Below, one piece after another: positions 17,116 to 24,272 of a stretch of 54,747 nt of DNA. The number at the start of each line of letters is the position of its first letter. Position 1 is the first letter of the stretch. This DNA is from Gammaproteobacteria bacterium (lineage in GTDB: Bacteria; Pseudomonadota; Gammaproteobacteria; Pseudomonadales; Pseudohongiellaceae): assembly GCA_002723195.1 (NCBI GenBank), contig PBNR01000029.1:12870-67616 (forward strand), given 5' to 3'. The notes under the pieces were generated by a model. That model was not told the origin of the DNA. It did not search any database and saw nothing but the letters and a program-made list of their open reading frames with translations. The translations under genes were made by a program, and so were the position numbers.

Positions 17116-17841
17116 ATGAGTGACTTGAACTTGAGTATTGAATGGAACCTTGATCTTGGGAATTATGCCCGCATAAAGCAGGTAATAGATATTAACGAGA
17201 ATAAAGGACCATTCATCTTCGAGGCCTTTAGAAATAAAAGTCAGAATATGACAATATTTCTTGGCAAAAGAGGAGAAGAGCGTAGGTGGTATACCCATAA
17301 ATACGACTTCCTAAAGGGAAGCGCTGGTGGATATGGTAATGCTAGCTTTGAGCTAATGTTCAAAGATGGCAAAACTGTTACCATTCAGGGTCCATGGAGT
17401 GGAAGTGATAGTTTAATCAACAATCTCCTTTTCGACATGGGTCGAGAAGAAGAGATGGTTGTGGAAACTAGTGGGTCTACTGGAATTAGCAGAAAGGCTG
17501 CTGAAGAGTTTCTCAAAGAGAACAACATCGATTACCATTGGTGTGGACTCTATGAGAAGAATGAGCCGTCTTTGTTCATTCCGAAGGGTCAAAAAGACCT
17601 TAAGTGGGAAGAAGATGACAAGGATATTCTTGCTAAGAGTGTCTTGCATCCTAGGCTCTTTGGAGTAGTGGTAGCTAACGAGATCATTGGTCTTCGTCAC
17701 ACAGTGATGTTTGACACGCCAAGGGTCATGAGCAAGGCTCCTCAAATTGCTGAAGGGCAATGCTTTGCGCTACCTGGTGGTCTGGAAACAGATATCATTC
17801 TGAAGGATCAGATCATACGAAGCGTCAAGAAGATCAGTTAG
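17116..17841 (+). CDS. Hypothetical protein, 241 aa
   Basis: Start at 17116 after TAGGAGGTACGAA. A beta-rich N-terminal half ('GPFIFEAFRNKSQNMTIFLGKRG', 'ASFELMFKDGKTVTIQGPW') precedes a helical segment ('SRKAAEEFLKENNIDYHWCG'). No signal, membrane segment or known motif. It is the largest non-polymerase soluble protein of the block and stands alone between terminators. Confidence 0.75.
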   Translation: MSDLNLSIEWNLDLGNYARIKQVIDINENKGPFIFEAFRNKSQNMTIFLGKRGEERRWYTHKYDFLKGSAGGYGNASFELMFKDGKTVTIQGPWSGSDSLINNLLFDMGREEEMVVETSGSTGISRKAAEEFLKENNIDYHWCGLYEKNEPSLFIPKGQKDLKWEEDDKDILAKSVLHPRLFGVVVANEIIGLRHTVMFDTPRVMSKAPQIAEGQCFALPGGLETDIILKDQIIRSVKKIS

Positions 17842-17853
17842 CTGATTGAGATT

Positions 17854-17929
17854 AAGATAGGGATTGTATATCCCTATCTTTTTCTTTCTCTTTTATTTTT
17901 AATGGGGTCGTCTGCATACAGCAGGTGAC
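17854..17929 (+). promoter_or_regulatory. Terminator + TTTAATGG + leader hairpin, cassette 13
   Basis: Terminator AAGATAGGGAT/ATCCCTATCTT (17854-17880). TTTAATGG at 17898-17905. Leader hairpin GTCGTCTGC/GCAGGTGAC (two G-U pairs) around ATACA (17907-17929). Confidence 0.7.
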
Positions 17930-17959
17930 GCCAGTCATGCTTAGCTGTAGGAGTTACAA

Positions 17960-18250
17960 ATGTCTAAGCGAAGAAAGCAAGAGCGCGTGATGCAACTGTC
18001 ACAAATCCTTAACCACCTTCCAGAATGTGATGGTTGGTTGAAATACCATATAGGTCATTTTGACGGAAATCTGAATCATGCAGTAATGGTAGTTGAGCAT
18101 CCATATAAAGGCTATGTGCTTGTATATACCGAGCAAGGGAGATACAAGCTTGATCCTTGCAAATCAGGACATGGAACGATTTGGAGAAGTACAACTGGAC
18201 CAAAGATGCGCTTCAACAGAAAGAATCTTACGCTCACTTACTGGTGGTAA
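17960..18250 (+). CDS. Small basic hypothetical protein, 96 aa
   Basis: Start after TAGGAGTTACAA. Basic N-terminus (SKRRKQER), a beta-rich core ('HAVMVVEHPYKGYVLVYTEQGRY') and a Trp-rich end. Likely nucleic-acid-binding by charge alone. Unknown family. Confidence 0.7.
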   Translation: MSKRRKQERVMQLSQILNHLPECDGWLKYHIGHFDGNLNHAVMVVEHPYKGYVLVYTEQGRYKLDPCKSGHGTIWRSTTGPKMRFNRKNLTLTYWW

Positions 18251-18267
18251 CCAATGTGAGTGAGACT

Positions 18268-18439
18268 GAGAACCCTTAGGGGTTCTCTTTTCTTTTTCTT
18301 CTCTTTTATTCTTCATTGGTGGCGTGTGAGACTCCGCAGGGATGTCTATGGGATTAGCAGTGACAAACGAGACTCTCGCTAACGCTCGATATAAATGACC
18401 AACTTTTTTATTTTCAATGGGATTACAGAGGGTAATTCC
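18268..18439 (+). promoter_or_regulatory. Terminator, spacer, TTCAATGG + leader hairpin, cassette 14
   Basis: Terminator GAGAACCC/GGGTTCTC (18268-18287). After about 125 bases comes a second T-rich run with TTCAATGG (18413-18420) and a leader hairpin GGGATTAC/GTAATTCC (18419-18439), loop AGAGG. A further stem CCCGAAAT/ATTTCGGG lies at ~18444-18470. This double-structured leader precedes the RNA polymerase gene. The spacer holds an 18-codon frame (18342-18398) I do not call. Confidence 0.65.
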
Positions 18440-18502
18440 ACCTCCCGAAATGTGGTGTTCTGATTTCGGGAGTTCTGCCACTACACCATGGAGGTAAATA
18501 TT

Positions 18503-21364
18503 ATGAGTGAACTAACTCATGATGAACGTCAAGCTCGTAAGCTGGTGAAAGCACAAAGAAGTGCTGTAAGCAAGCAAAGGGGCAAGGCTGCGTATGCGAT
18601 TGTGCCGTTTCTGGATCTATACCATCATCCTGTACTGGATGAGAAGAAGGTTCAGGTTGGTAAGTTTCTGCGGACTCATGTAACCAGATCGGTTGCACCG
18701 CCGTCACTGATCAAATACATCGCTAACCGCTGGTTGAATGAGCAAGGGGAGCACTACTTCCCTGTTCCAGTCATACATATGTCTAACTCTCAGGATAAGG
18801 ATGAACGGAATTTCCGTCCTCCTGTCGGAGAGGGAGTGCTGCAAGCATTCGCAGACAATGGCTGGACGTGCTTCGCTGGGAGGCATCTATACCCTACTGG
18901 GTTGATGAGAGTCTTCAAGCAAATGTTTCCCAAGGCAACGGATGCTGCTTACATTCGTTCTCTTGGAGCTCCTACCATTGGTGATGGTATCTATGTCAAT
19001 CTTCCGGTTGAAATCAGAGATATCACTTCTACCAATGAGAAAGGTGAAACTATCCATGCGGGATGTGATGGTGCGGCAAGATGCCATCCACTTCTCTTCG
19101 AACATGCCACTCAAGGTAGGTGGATAAACCCCTACCGAGGCTTCTTTGCGAAGGGACTCTGGGTACCTGATGATAGGTGCACAGATGAGGATGGTAATCC
19201 CACTATCTGGATTGATCCCTTACAAGTGAAGGGTCGTCAGAAGGAGTGGGCTAAATCGGTAAGCGGTTTCGCAACTGGAGCCTTCAATGAGCAGGGTGTG
19301 CTTGTTGATCCTGATAAACTCGTGATTACACGAATAAATCATGATCCTGAGCAATGCAAACATCCTGTGCTCGACCAATGGTACTTTGGTGTCCTACAAC
19401 AGTGGGACAAACCAGGGTGGATCCGCTGGTGCTTCGAAGTATTGGAGCGCATACGTGATACTGATGAGAATCGGGATCACATTGTGGATTTCCTCGCTGA
19501 AGCTCTTCAAGAGCTGGAGGAAAGAGGTGGTCTTATGGGAATACTGGAGCGTCTTGCTTCGGAGGACCCAAAGATTGCTACTACGGTCGCATTGTGCACT
19601 GCACTATCCAAGAAACTGAATCGTGACATCTCTCCGCTTCGTGTTCCATTTATCTGGGACTACGTACAGGATGAGTTGCAACGAAAGCTATACCATCTCC
19701 GTCAGGGAGCTGGAAAGCGTAGTGAAAGATATGTGTGTGTAATGGATAACGGTGTCCCTCGTGGACATGCAGTTATAGGCCCAGTGAAAGGCAAGGACGG
19801 TAATATCCGGTTCAAGCATGGCGATGAGATCGCGGTAACACGCTTTCCCATGATTGCAGCTCAGTCTCTTAGAGTGCTGAAATGTATCACGCCAAGTAAT
19901 CGGAGAAGTCCTCATCTCTTGGAATCCACTACCATCAAGACCGAATTCGGTCAGAGGGTTCCACAGTACTGCATTTATATGAATCCATTTGATGTGGAGA
20001 TGATGCAGGGAGATGATGATGGTGATACGGTATTAGTTGATTCTGACCCTCGGGTTGTATCAATGTTCAAAGAACGTATCTCGTTCCGTCCTGGCAAGCC
20101 CAACCTGTCATACCTGATTGAGCCAGGTAAGCAGGCGGACTCGTGGTTATCACGGGTTCAACTTTGTGAAGCTGATGGAAACCCATCCAAGGATGCTGTC
20201 AAGATCGTTGGTCTTGATCGTCGTGGACCAGTAGGTGCTCTTACCTACTACCTGTCCGGGTTTATACTTCTCCAAGACAGAGGAGGCTGTGAAGCTACAA
20301 TCGTCTTGGGTCAAGAAGCAATTGACCAGGGCAAACACGTTGTTATTGGCTCTGATCCAGATAAACTTGCTGATGCAAGCAACTGGGTAGAAGTAGCCCC
20401 TAACGTGTTGTCACCCCGTAACTGCAAAGCCAGTGAAGGAAGTGACTGGTACGACGAAAACGGCATGCTCAATATGAAGAAATTCGCTAAGTTCTTCTCG
20501 GATAGATCGGGAGGGCTAAAACTTGCGGATGTACTCACTTGGAGAGCCGAAAAGGGAGATAAGCGTACCCGCGATAAGGAGTGGAGTATGAAAACATCTT
20601 TGGGAGGTGAAAACCTCGTACACTGGTGTGATCGTGCTGCATACTCGCTGTGGAATGCGTGGAAAGAGGATAACGATGAAAGTAGACCTGAACCGGTCCA
20701 CCTAATCAACCTCATCCCTGAAGCTCTGGGTATACCTGTTGCGGAACTGCAAATGACCAAACGTGAATATCACAAGCTCTATAACAAGAGTGGTCTGAGT
20801 AAGTTCCAAGCAATCCTTCGATCCGTGCGCAAGAAGCAAATGGATGTAGAGGAGCGCAATAGACAGGTTGATGCGGGCAATGACACGTTGTCTCACTCAT
20901 TGAGTGGGCTGACACGGTTGGAACTTGCTACCATCTGGTGGCAAGAGTTGAAGAAATGTCCTACCGGAGATAATGCACAGAACAACATGAAGGGTAACGT
21001 AAATCGTGCCTTCCGAGCTGTGTGTTTCGAAGGATCTCCAATTCTTGAAGAATTGGGTGTGGAACATGATACTAAGTGTTCGTTCCTGAAAGGCGAGTGG
21101 TTAGACGATATGTTTGACCATCTGCTTGAACATGTAGGGAGTGATTACTCAGACATATTCTATGCTGTAGAGAACTGGGCAAACCATGCTCTTGATCATA
21201 TTGATCATACTGGCGTGGAGGCTGAAGAGTGTCACGATTGCAAGAAGCTCCTTAGAGCTAAAGCAGTCAACTTCGCTCGGAATGCCAAACAGTCACCGGA
21301 AGAGATGAACAAAATCATCTCAGCCTTGTGCACTCCGGTGAATGAAGCACTGAAACTCCTGTAG
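18503..21364 (+). CDS. Putative single-chain DPBB RNA polymerase (YonO/QDE-1/gp66-like), 953 aa
   Basis: Proposed to transcribe phage genes. Start at 18503: GGAGG (18490-18494) suits this ATG, not the one at 18488. The key motif is GDDDGD at residues 503-508 inside 'MMQGDDDGDTVLV'. It corresponds to the metal-binding DxDGD loop of the second double-psi beta-barrel in QDE-1, YonO and crAss-phage polymerases and to NADFDGD of bacterial beta-prime. About 60 residues before it, 'EIAVTRFPMIAAQSLRVLKCI' matches the 'V.R.P......RVL' strand of eukaryotic RDR and YonO proteins. 'DSDPRVV' follows the Asp loop, as in RDRs. At 953 aa it is a little larger than I recall for YonO. I could not place the first-barrel lysines with certainty. 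The best alternative is another DPBB polymerase subtype. Confidence 0.72.
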   Translation: MSELTHDERQARKLVKAQRSAVSKQRGKAAYAIVPFLDLYHHPVLDEKKVQVGKFLRTHVTRSVAPPSLIKYIANRWLNEQGEHYFPVPVIHMSNSQDKDERNFRPPVGEGVLQAFADNGWTCFAGRHLYPTGLMRVFKQMFPKATDAAYIRSLGAPTIGDGIYVNLPVEIRDITSTNEKGETIHAGCDGAARCHPLLFEHATQGRWINPYRGFFAKGLWVPDDRCTDEDGNPTIWIDPLQVKGRQKEWAKSVSGFATGAFNEQGVLVDPDKLVITRINHDPEQCKHPVLDQWYFGVLQQWDKPGWIRWCFEVLERIRDTDENRDHIVDFLAEALQELEERGGLMGILERLASEDPKIATTVALCTALSKKLNRDISPLRVPFIWDYVQDELQRKLYHLRQGAGKRSERYVCVMDNGVPRGHAVIGPVKGKDGNIRFKHGDEIAVTRFPMIAAQSLRVLKCITPSNRRSPHLLESTTIKTEFGQRVPQYCIYMNPFDVEMMQGDDDGDTVLVDSDPRVVSMFKERISFRPGKPNLSYLIEPGKQADSWLSRVQLCEADGNPSKDAVKIVGLDRRGPVGALTYYLSGFILLQDRGGCEATIVLGQEAIDQGKHVVIGSDPDKLADASNWVEVAPNVLSPRNCKASEGSDWYDENGMLNMKKFAKFFSDRSGGLKLADVLTWRAEKGDKRTRDKEWSMKTSLGGENLVHWCDRAAYSLWNAWKEDNDESRPEPVHLINLIPEALGIPVAELQMTKREYHKLYNKSGLSKFQAILRSVRKKQMDVEERNRQVDAGNDTLSHSLSGLTRLELATIWWQELKKCPTGDNAQNNMKGNVNRAFRAVCFEGSPILEELGVEHDTKCSFLKGEWLDDMFDHLLEHVGSDYSDIFYAVENWANHALDHIDHTGVEAEECHDCKKLLRAKAVNFARNAKQSPEEMNKIISALCTPVNEALKLL

Positions 21365-21377
21365 TACAGTGCACCCT

Positions 21378-21413
21378 AAGGGAGGTGAGTAGCTATTGCT
21401 GCTTGCCTCCCTT
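21378..21413 (+). terminator. Terminator after the RNA polymerase gene
   Basis: AAGGGAGG/CCTCCCTT stem with an inner AGTAGC/GCTGCT arm, then eight T. Confidence 0.8.
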
Positions 21414-21467
21414 TTTTTTCCTCGCTTACGCTCGGCTTTAGCGGTAGCACAAGGGCTACTAAGGGAT

Positions 21468-21656
21468 GTGTTTGATCAACCATCTGTTAGCTGTGGAATA
21501 CAGGTTTCCACATTCTATCGAGCAGCTAACAAGAGAGAAGATAGACCTGGATGGAACTTGAACACGATATACTATGTGAAATCCAAGGAAATAACATACA
21601 ATTTGAGTTTATATCGTCATGTAGGTACGATCATCTTCGGACGCGATTGTGATTAG
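21468..21656 (+). CDS. Possible small protein, 62 aa, GTG start
   Basis: A frame between two terminators. The best start is the GTG at 21468, with a poor, too-close AAGGG; the upstream part of the frame reads back through the polymerase terminator. Polar with 'RPGWNLNTIYYVKSKEITYNLSL'. A different frame starting at 21467 gives only 31 codons. Real but uncertain. Confidence 0.35.
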   Translation: MFDQPSVSCGIQVSTFYRAANKREDRPGWNLNTIYYVKSKEITYNLSLYRHVGTIIFGRDCD

Positions 21657-21667
21657 AAGCCTATACT

Positions 21668-21697
21668 AACTCCACTGCTTGATCAGCAGATGGAGTT
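21668..21697 (+). terminator. Intrinsic terminator
   Basis: AACTCCACTGC/GCAG-A-TGGAGTT stem followed by T6. A GAGCC-TTAC-GGCTC hairpin follows at 21707-21720. Confidence 0.75.
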
Positions 21698-21767
21698 TTT
21701 TATTTCGAGCCTTACGGCTCTGCTTTGCAGGTATGACATTCTAACCCACACACTGTAGGAGGTAATC

Positions 21768-22022
21768 ATGGGACAGAAAATGCTGAGTGCTGCGACACGA
21801 CTCAAAGGTCAGGAAGAGCTTCCCCTCAAGGAGAAGACCAAGCCAAAGTGCATCTTCCACAATACGAGTCAAAACGGTAACCAGACCGCACTCTGGAAAA
21901 TGGAAGGTGGTTTCCGCATCACCACAAAATTCGAAGACGGTACAATCGTTCGGAAAGATATGACTGTGGGTGAAGTTCACCTTATGCTCATTCAGCGAAC
22001 AAAGAAACCGAAGGAGGAGTAG
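21768..22022 (+). CDS. Hypothetical protein, 84 aa
   Basis: Start after TAGGAGGTAATC. Basic soluble protein with a beta-hairpin-like centre ('TALWKMEGGFRITTKFEDGTIVRKD') and a basic end. It is followed one base later by the 44-aa membrane peptide, so they form a pair. Unknown. Confidence 0.75.
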   Translation: MGQKMLSAATRLKGQEELPLKEKTKPKCIFHNTSQNGNQTALWKMEGGFRITTKFEDGTIVRKDMTVGEVHLMLIQRTKKPKEE

Positions 22023-22023
22023 T

Positions 22024-22158
22024 ATGAGTTTGATTGAACTCGCAATTCTCACATGTTGCGCTATCTTTATTTGGGATCGGTGCTCTCCAAAGACACAGAA
22101 CCAAGCGAAAGAAATGGCAACTGATGTGAAGGATCGAATCAAGAGAGTGATCGAATAG
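22024..22158 (+). CDS. Membrane micropeptide, 44 aa
   Basis: ATG at 22024 right after AAGGAGGAGTAGT. N-terminal membrane helix ('LIELAILTCCAIFIW') and a basic, helical cytoplasmic tail ('EMATDVKDRIKRVIE'). Coupled to the preceding gene. Confidence 0.65.
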   Translation: MSLIELAILTCCAIFIWDRCSPKTQNQAKEMATDVKDRIKRVIE

Positions 22159-22175
22159 ATCTACTTCTCACACAA

Positions 22176-22215
22176 TCCACCAAAGTAAGCTCTCTCACGA
22201 GAGCTACTTGGTGGA
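22176..22215 (+). terminator. Intrinsic terminator
   Basis: Long stem TCCACCAA.../...TTGGTGGA with inner GCTCTC/GAGAGC, then T6. A hairpin GGCAC/GTGTC with loop ATGAC (~22234-22248) follows in the leader of the next gene, but without TTTAAYGG. Confidence 0.8.
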
Positions 22216-22273
22216 TTTTTTATTTACCCTCCCAGGCACATGACGTGTCAGGGGGAGACACAAGGAGGTCGAA

Positions 22274-22624
22274 ATGAGTGAATGGGAAAAGGGAGTCGAA
22301 AATAACATTGATAATTCTATCAATGAAAACAGACACAGAATGATGACTTTGTTCATCGGAGCTTTAGTAATTGGACTGATACTGACAGTAAGCTATGCCT
22401 TCATTGGTACCAATAACGATGGTATCCATCCAATTGGAAAGAATGCGGTATACATTGCAGGGGAAGTATGCACTGTAAATGCTGGTATGGAAAGGACTCC
22501 AGAAGAACTCCGCAAGGACTTTGATGTTTGTGAAAAGCTGCATAATGGTTACTATGCCAATGCACAACGAACAGAGGTGACAGAAATCATCTTCACTGAA
22601 GCAGAAGTAGTGAGTGGGAAATAA
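22274..22624 (+). CDS. Single-span membrane protein, 116 aa
   Basis: Start after AAGGAGGTCGAA. Polar 25 residues, then a membrane helix (~25-45, 'TLFIGALVIGLILTVSYAFIG'), then an exported-side domain with two Cys ('GEVCTVNAGMERTPEELRKDFDVCEKL'). Same plan as the 116-aa protein at 13051. Unknown function. Confidence 0.75.
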   Translation: MSEWEKGVENNIDNSINENRHRMMTLFIGALVIGLILTVSYAFIGTNNDGIHPIGKNAVYIAGEVCTVNAGMERTPEELRKDFDVCEKLHNGYYANAQRTEVTEIIFTEAEVVSGK

Positions 22625-22705
22625 CGCTTTACAGCGTTAGTTACCGGTAATCCTCCTATGGAGTAACTCATGCTTGCGACGGTGGCAGAGCAGGAATGAG
22701 CTTTG

Positions 22706-22733
22706 GGGTGGGACAGTGAAAGCTGTTCCACCC
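22706..22733 (+). terminator. Intrinsic terminator
   Basis: GGGTGGGACAGT-GAAA-GCTGTTCCACCC then T6. A TTGCCG-TCAC-CGGCAA hairpin lies just downstream in the next leader. Confidence 0.8.
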
Positions 22734-22782
22734 TTTTTTATGCTTGCCGTCACCGGCAAAGTAACTGGCAAGGAGGTGTAAC

Positions 22783-22869
22783 ATGCATCAAGGTAGAATG
22801 GAATGGTATGGATGGCTGATAGGAGTATTGGTCGCACACTGTATCATAAACTTTTTTGGACTATTTTAG
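22783..22869 (+). CDS. Membrane micropeptide, 28 aa
   Basis: ATG at 22783 after AAGGAGGTGTAAC. The peptide is essentially one membrane helix ('GWLIGVLVAHCIINFFGLF'). Its strong ribosome site and position between a terminator and the next gene support it. Confidence 0.55.
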   Translation: MHQGRMEWYGWLIGVLVAHCIINFFGLF

Positions 22870-22878
22870 GAGGTAATC

Positions 22879-23130
22879 ATGTATACGAATGTACTTCAAT
22901 ATGTGGGGGATGTGCTGCAACAACGCAGCATCGACCCTAAAACCATTACGAGGGAGAACTTTACTCCCACCACTGTAATCGTAAGTGGAAAATCAGTAGT
23001 ACTCGAAACTTTCGAAGGATACGAGCACTATATGAAAGCAATCCAAGCTGATAGTGAATCTGAATATGATGAGAATATGAAGAAAGCTATCGAAGCTGAG
23101 GCTACTACTTTAGATATCTCGCGGGACTAA
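22879..23130 (+). CDS. Hypothetical acidic protein, 83 aa
   Basis: Start after TAGGAGGTAATC, nine bases after the 28-aa peptide. Soluble, acidic, helical at the end ('SESEYDENMKKAIEAEATT'). Unknown. Confidence 0.75.
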   Translation: MYTNVLQYVGDVLQQRSIDPKTITRENFTPTTVIVSGKSVVLETFEGYEHYMKAIQADSESEYDENMKKAIEAEATTLDISRD

Positions 23131-23179
23131 CGTCCCACCTTTCTGGCACTCACACAATGATTTACCTCCTTGTGGCCCT

Positions 23180-23209
23180 GAGAGCATTCCCACACCAGGG
23201 GGTGCTCTC
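23180..23209 (+). terminator. Intrinsic terminator
   Basis: GAGAGCA/TGCTCTC with inner CCC/GGG pairing, then T6. It is followed by CTCGCTTACGCTCG (23217-23230) and a GAGCC-TTAC-GGCTC hairpin (23259-23272). Confidence 0.75.
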
Positions 23210-23315
23210 TTTTTTACTCGCTTACGCTCGCATTTTCTGGAGTTGTGGTAGCTCCGCAGAGCCTTACGGCTCATTTTACTGGACAGCCGTCTATTCACCG
23301 ATAAGGAGGTAACAA

Positions 23316-23603
23316 ATGGCTGATAAGAAAACCGGTGCTTCGGCGCCACCCACGCAAGCGAAGGCAACTTTGCCCTGGTGGGGGAAGATCCTGGCTGGAG
23401 CCCTTGGTGGTTTCTTGCTTGTGAAGTACACTCCGATCATGGAGTGTCTAACTTTGTTCTTCTATGTTTGTATGGTACCTATTCTACTCGCTATGTGTGT
23501 AGGACTTGTATCTGCAGGAACTGTAGAAGCTCTTCAAGATGGATGGCACAATACCGTTGCCGAAATCAACAACCGTGTAAACGCTAAGGTCAAAGCGGCC
23601 TAA
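23316..23603 (+). CDS. Two-span membrane protein, 95 aa
   Basis: Start after AAGGAGGTAACAA. Hydrophobic segments at ~23-40 ('WWGKILAGALGGFLLVKY') and ~45-68 ('LTLFFYVCMVPILLAMCVGLVSAG'), then a short amphipathic tail. Size and topology allow a holin-like role but nothing nearby supports it. Shares a unit with the 202-aa gene 13 bases downstream. Confidence 0.7.
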   Translation: MADKKTGASAPPTQAKATLPWWGKILAGALGGFLLVKYTPIMECLTLFFYVCMVPILLAMCVGLVSAGTVEALQDGWHNTVAEINNRVNAKVKAA

Positions 23604-23616
23604 ATAGGAGGATACT

Positions 23617-24225
23617 ATGGAGAAAGCGTTTGATGAGAATGATGTTGCCAAGATCCTGGACTCTGTAAAGGGACAGGATGGACAACCTCTATTTGCTGGA
23701 AAGTATCAGCTCCGCACTCAAAGCACTGGGAATGTGCAAGTTCAGATCACTGATCTGGGCTCGTACAATGACCGTGCAAAGTGTCGGATCTTGCTTGCTA
23801 TGGCTGATGCTATCTTTGAATCAGGAATCATTCCTGAAACAGAGAAGAATGACAATGAAATCATTCGACTTTCCTGGCCAACAGGTCGTAAAGACCCTGA
23901 AACCAAGAAGGAGATTTGGGTTCCTTATCCGCAGATGTGGATCAATCAACCCAATGAGAGTGATAAGACCGCTGCAGCTAATACGCAAGCAGTGGACCAC
24001 CTGACTCAGAAGGTGGATCAGTTGACCGATGTGGTCCGTATGTTGGCTGAGAACCAACTGGGACAACAGAAGAACATCGCGGCAACTCAGTCAGCTCCAG
24101 CAGCACCAGCCAAGACTCGTAAGAAGAAGGCTGGGACTAAGAAAGTTGCAGAAATGCAACCAGAGCCCGCTCCGATTGAGGAACTCGAAGAGATGGAAGC
24201 TTCCGCAGGGAGCCCTCCATTCTAA
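23617..24225 (+). CDS. Hypothetical protein with coiled coil and basic patch, 202 aa
   Basis: Start after TAGGAGGATACT. A globular N-terminal ~115 residues ('FAGKYQLRTQSTGNVQVQI', 'EIWVPYPQMWI'). A short coiled coil follows ('AVDHLTQKVDQLTDVVRMLAENQL'), then an Ala/Lys-rich basic patch (TRKKKAGTKK) and an acidic tail. The architecture suggests an oligomeric nucleic-acid-binding protein. Unknown family. Confidence 0.75.
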   Translation: MEKAFDENDVAKILDSVKGQDGQPLFAGKYQLRTQSTGNVQVQITDLGSYNDRAKCRILLAMADAIFESGIIPETEKNDNEIIRLSWPTGRKDPETKKEIWVPYPQMWINQPNESDKTAAANTQAVDHLTQKVDQLTDVVRMLAENQLGQQKNIAATQSAPAAPAKTRKKKAGTKKVAEMQPEPAPIEELEEMEASAGSPPF

Positions 24226-24244
24226 GAGAGACTTGATCTCCTCG

Positions 24245-24272
24245 ATAGGTGTCACCGAAAGGTGGCATCTAT
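24245..24272 (+). terminator. Terminator closing the small-gene block
   Basis: ATAGGTGTCACC-GAAA-GGTGGCATCTAT followed by T7. Confidence 0.75.

Noticed and set aside
18342-18398. 18-codon frame in the polymerase leader
   Set aside because: Weak ribosome site and part of it is the dispersed CTCGCTAACGCTCG word. A leader peptide is possible but unsupported.
23316-23603. Holin call for the two-span membrane protein
   Set aside because: Topology fits, but no lysis gene is near and many other small membrane proteins in the window fit equally well.
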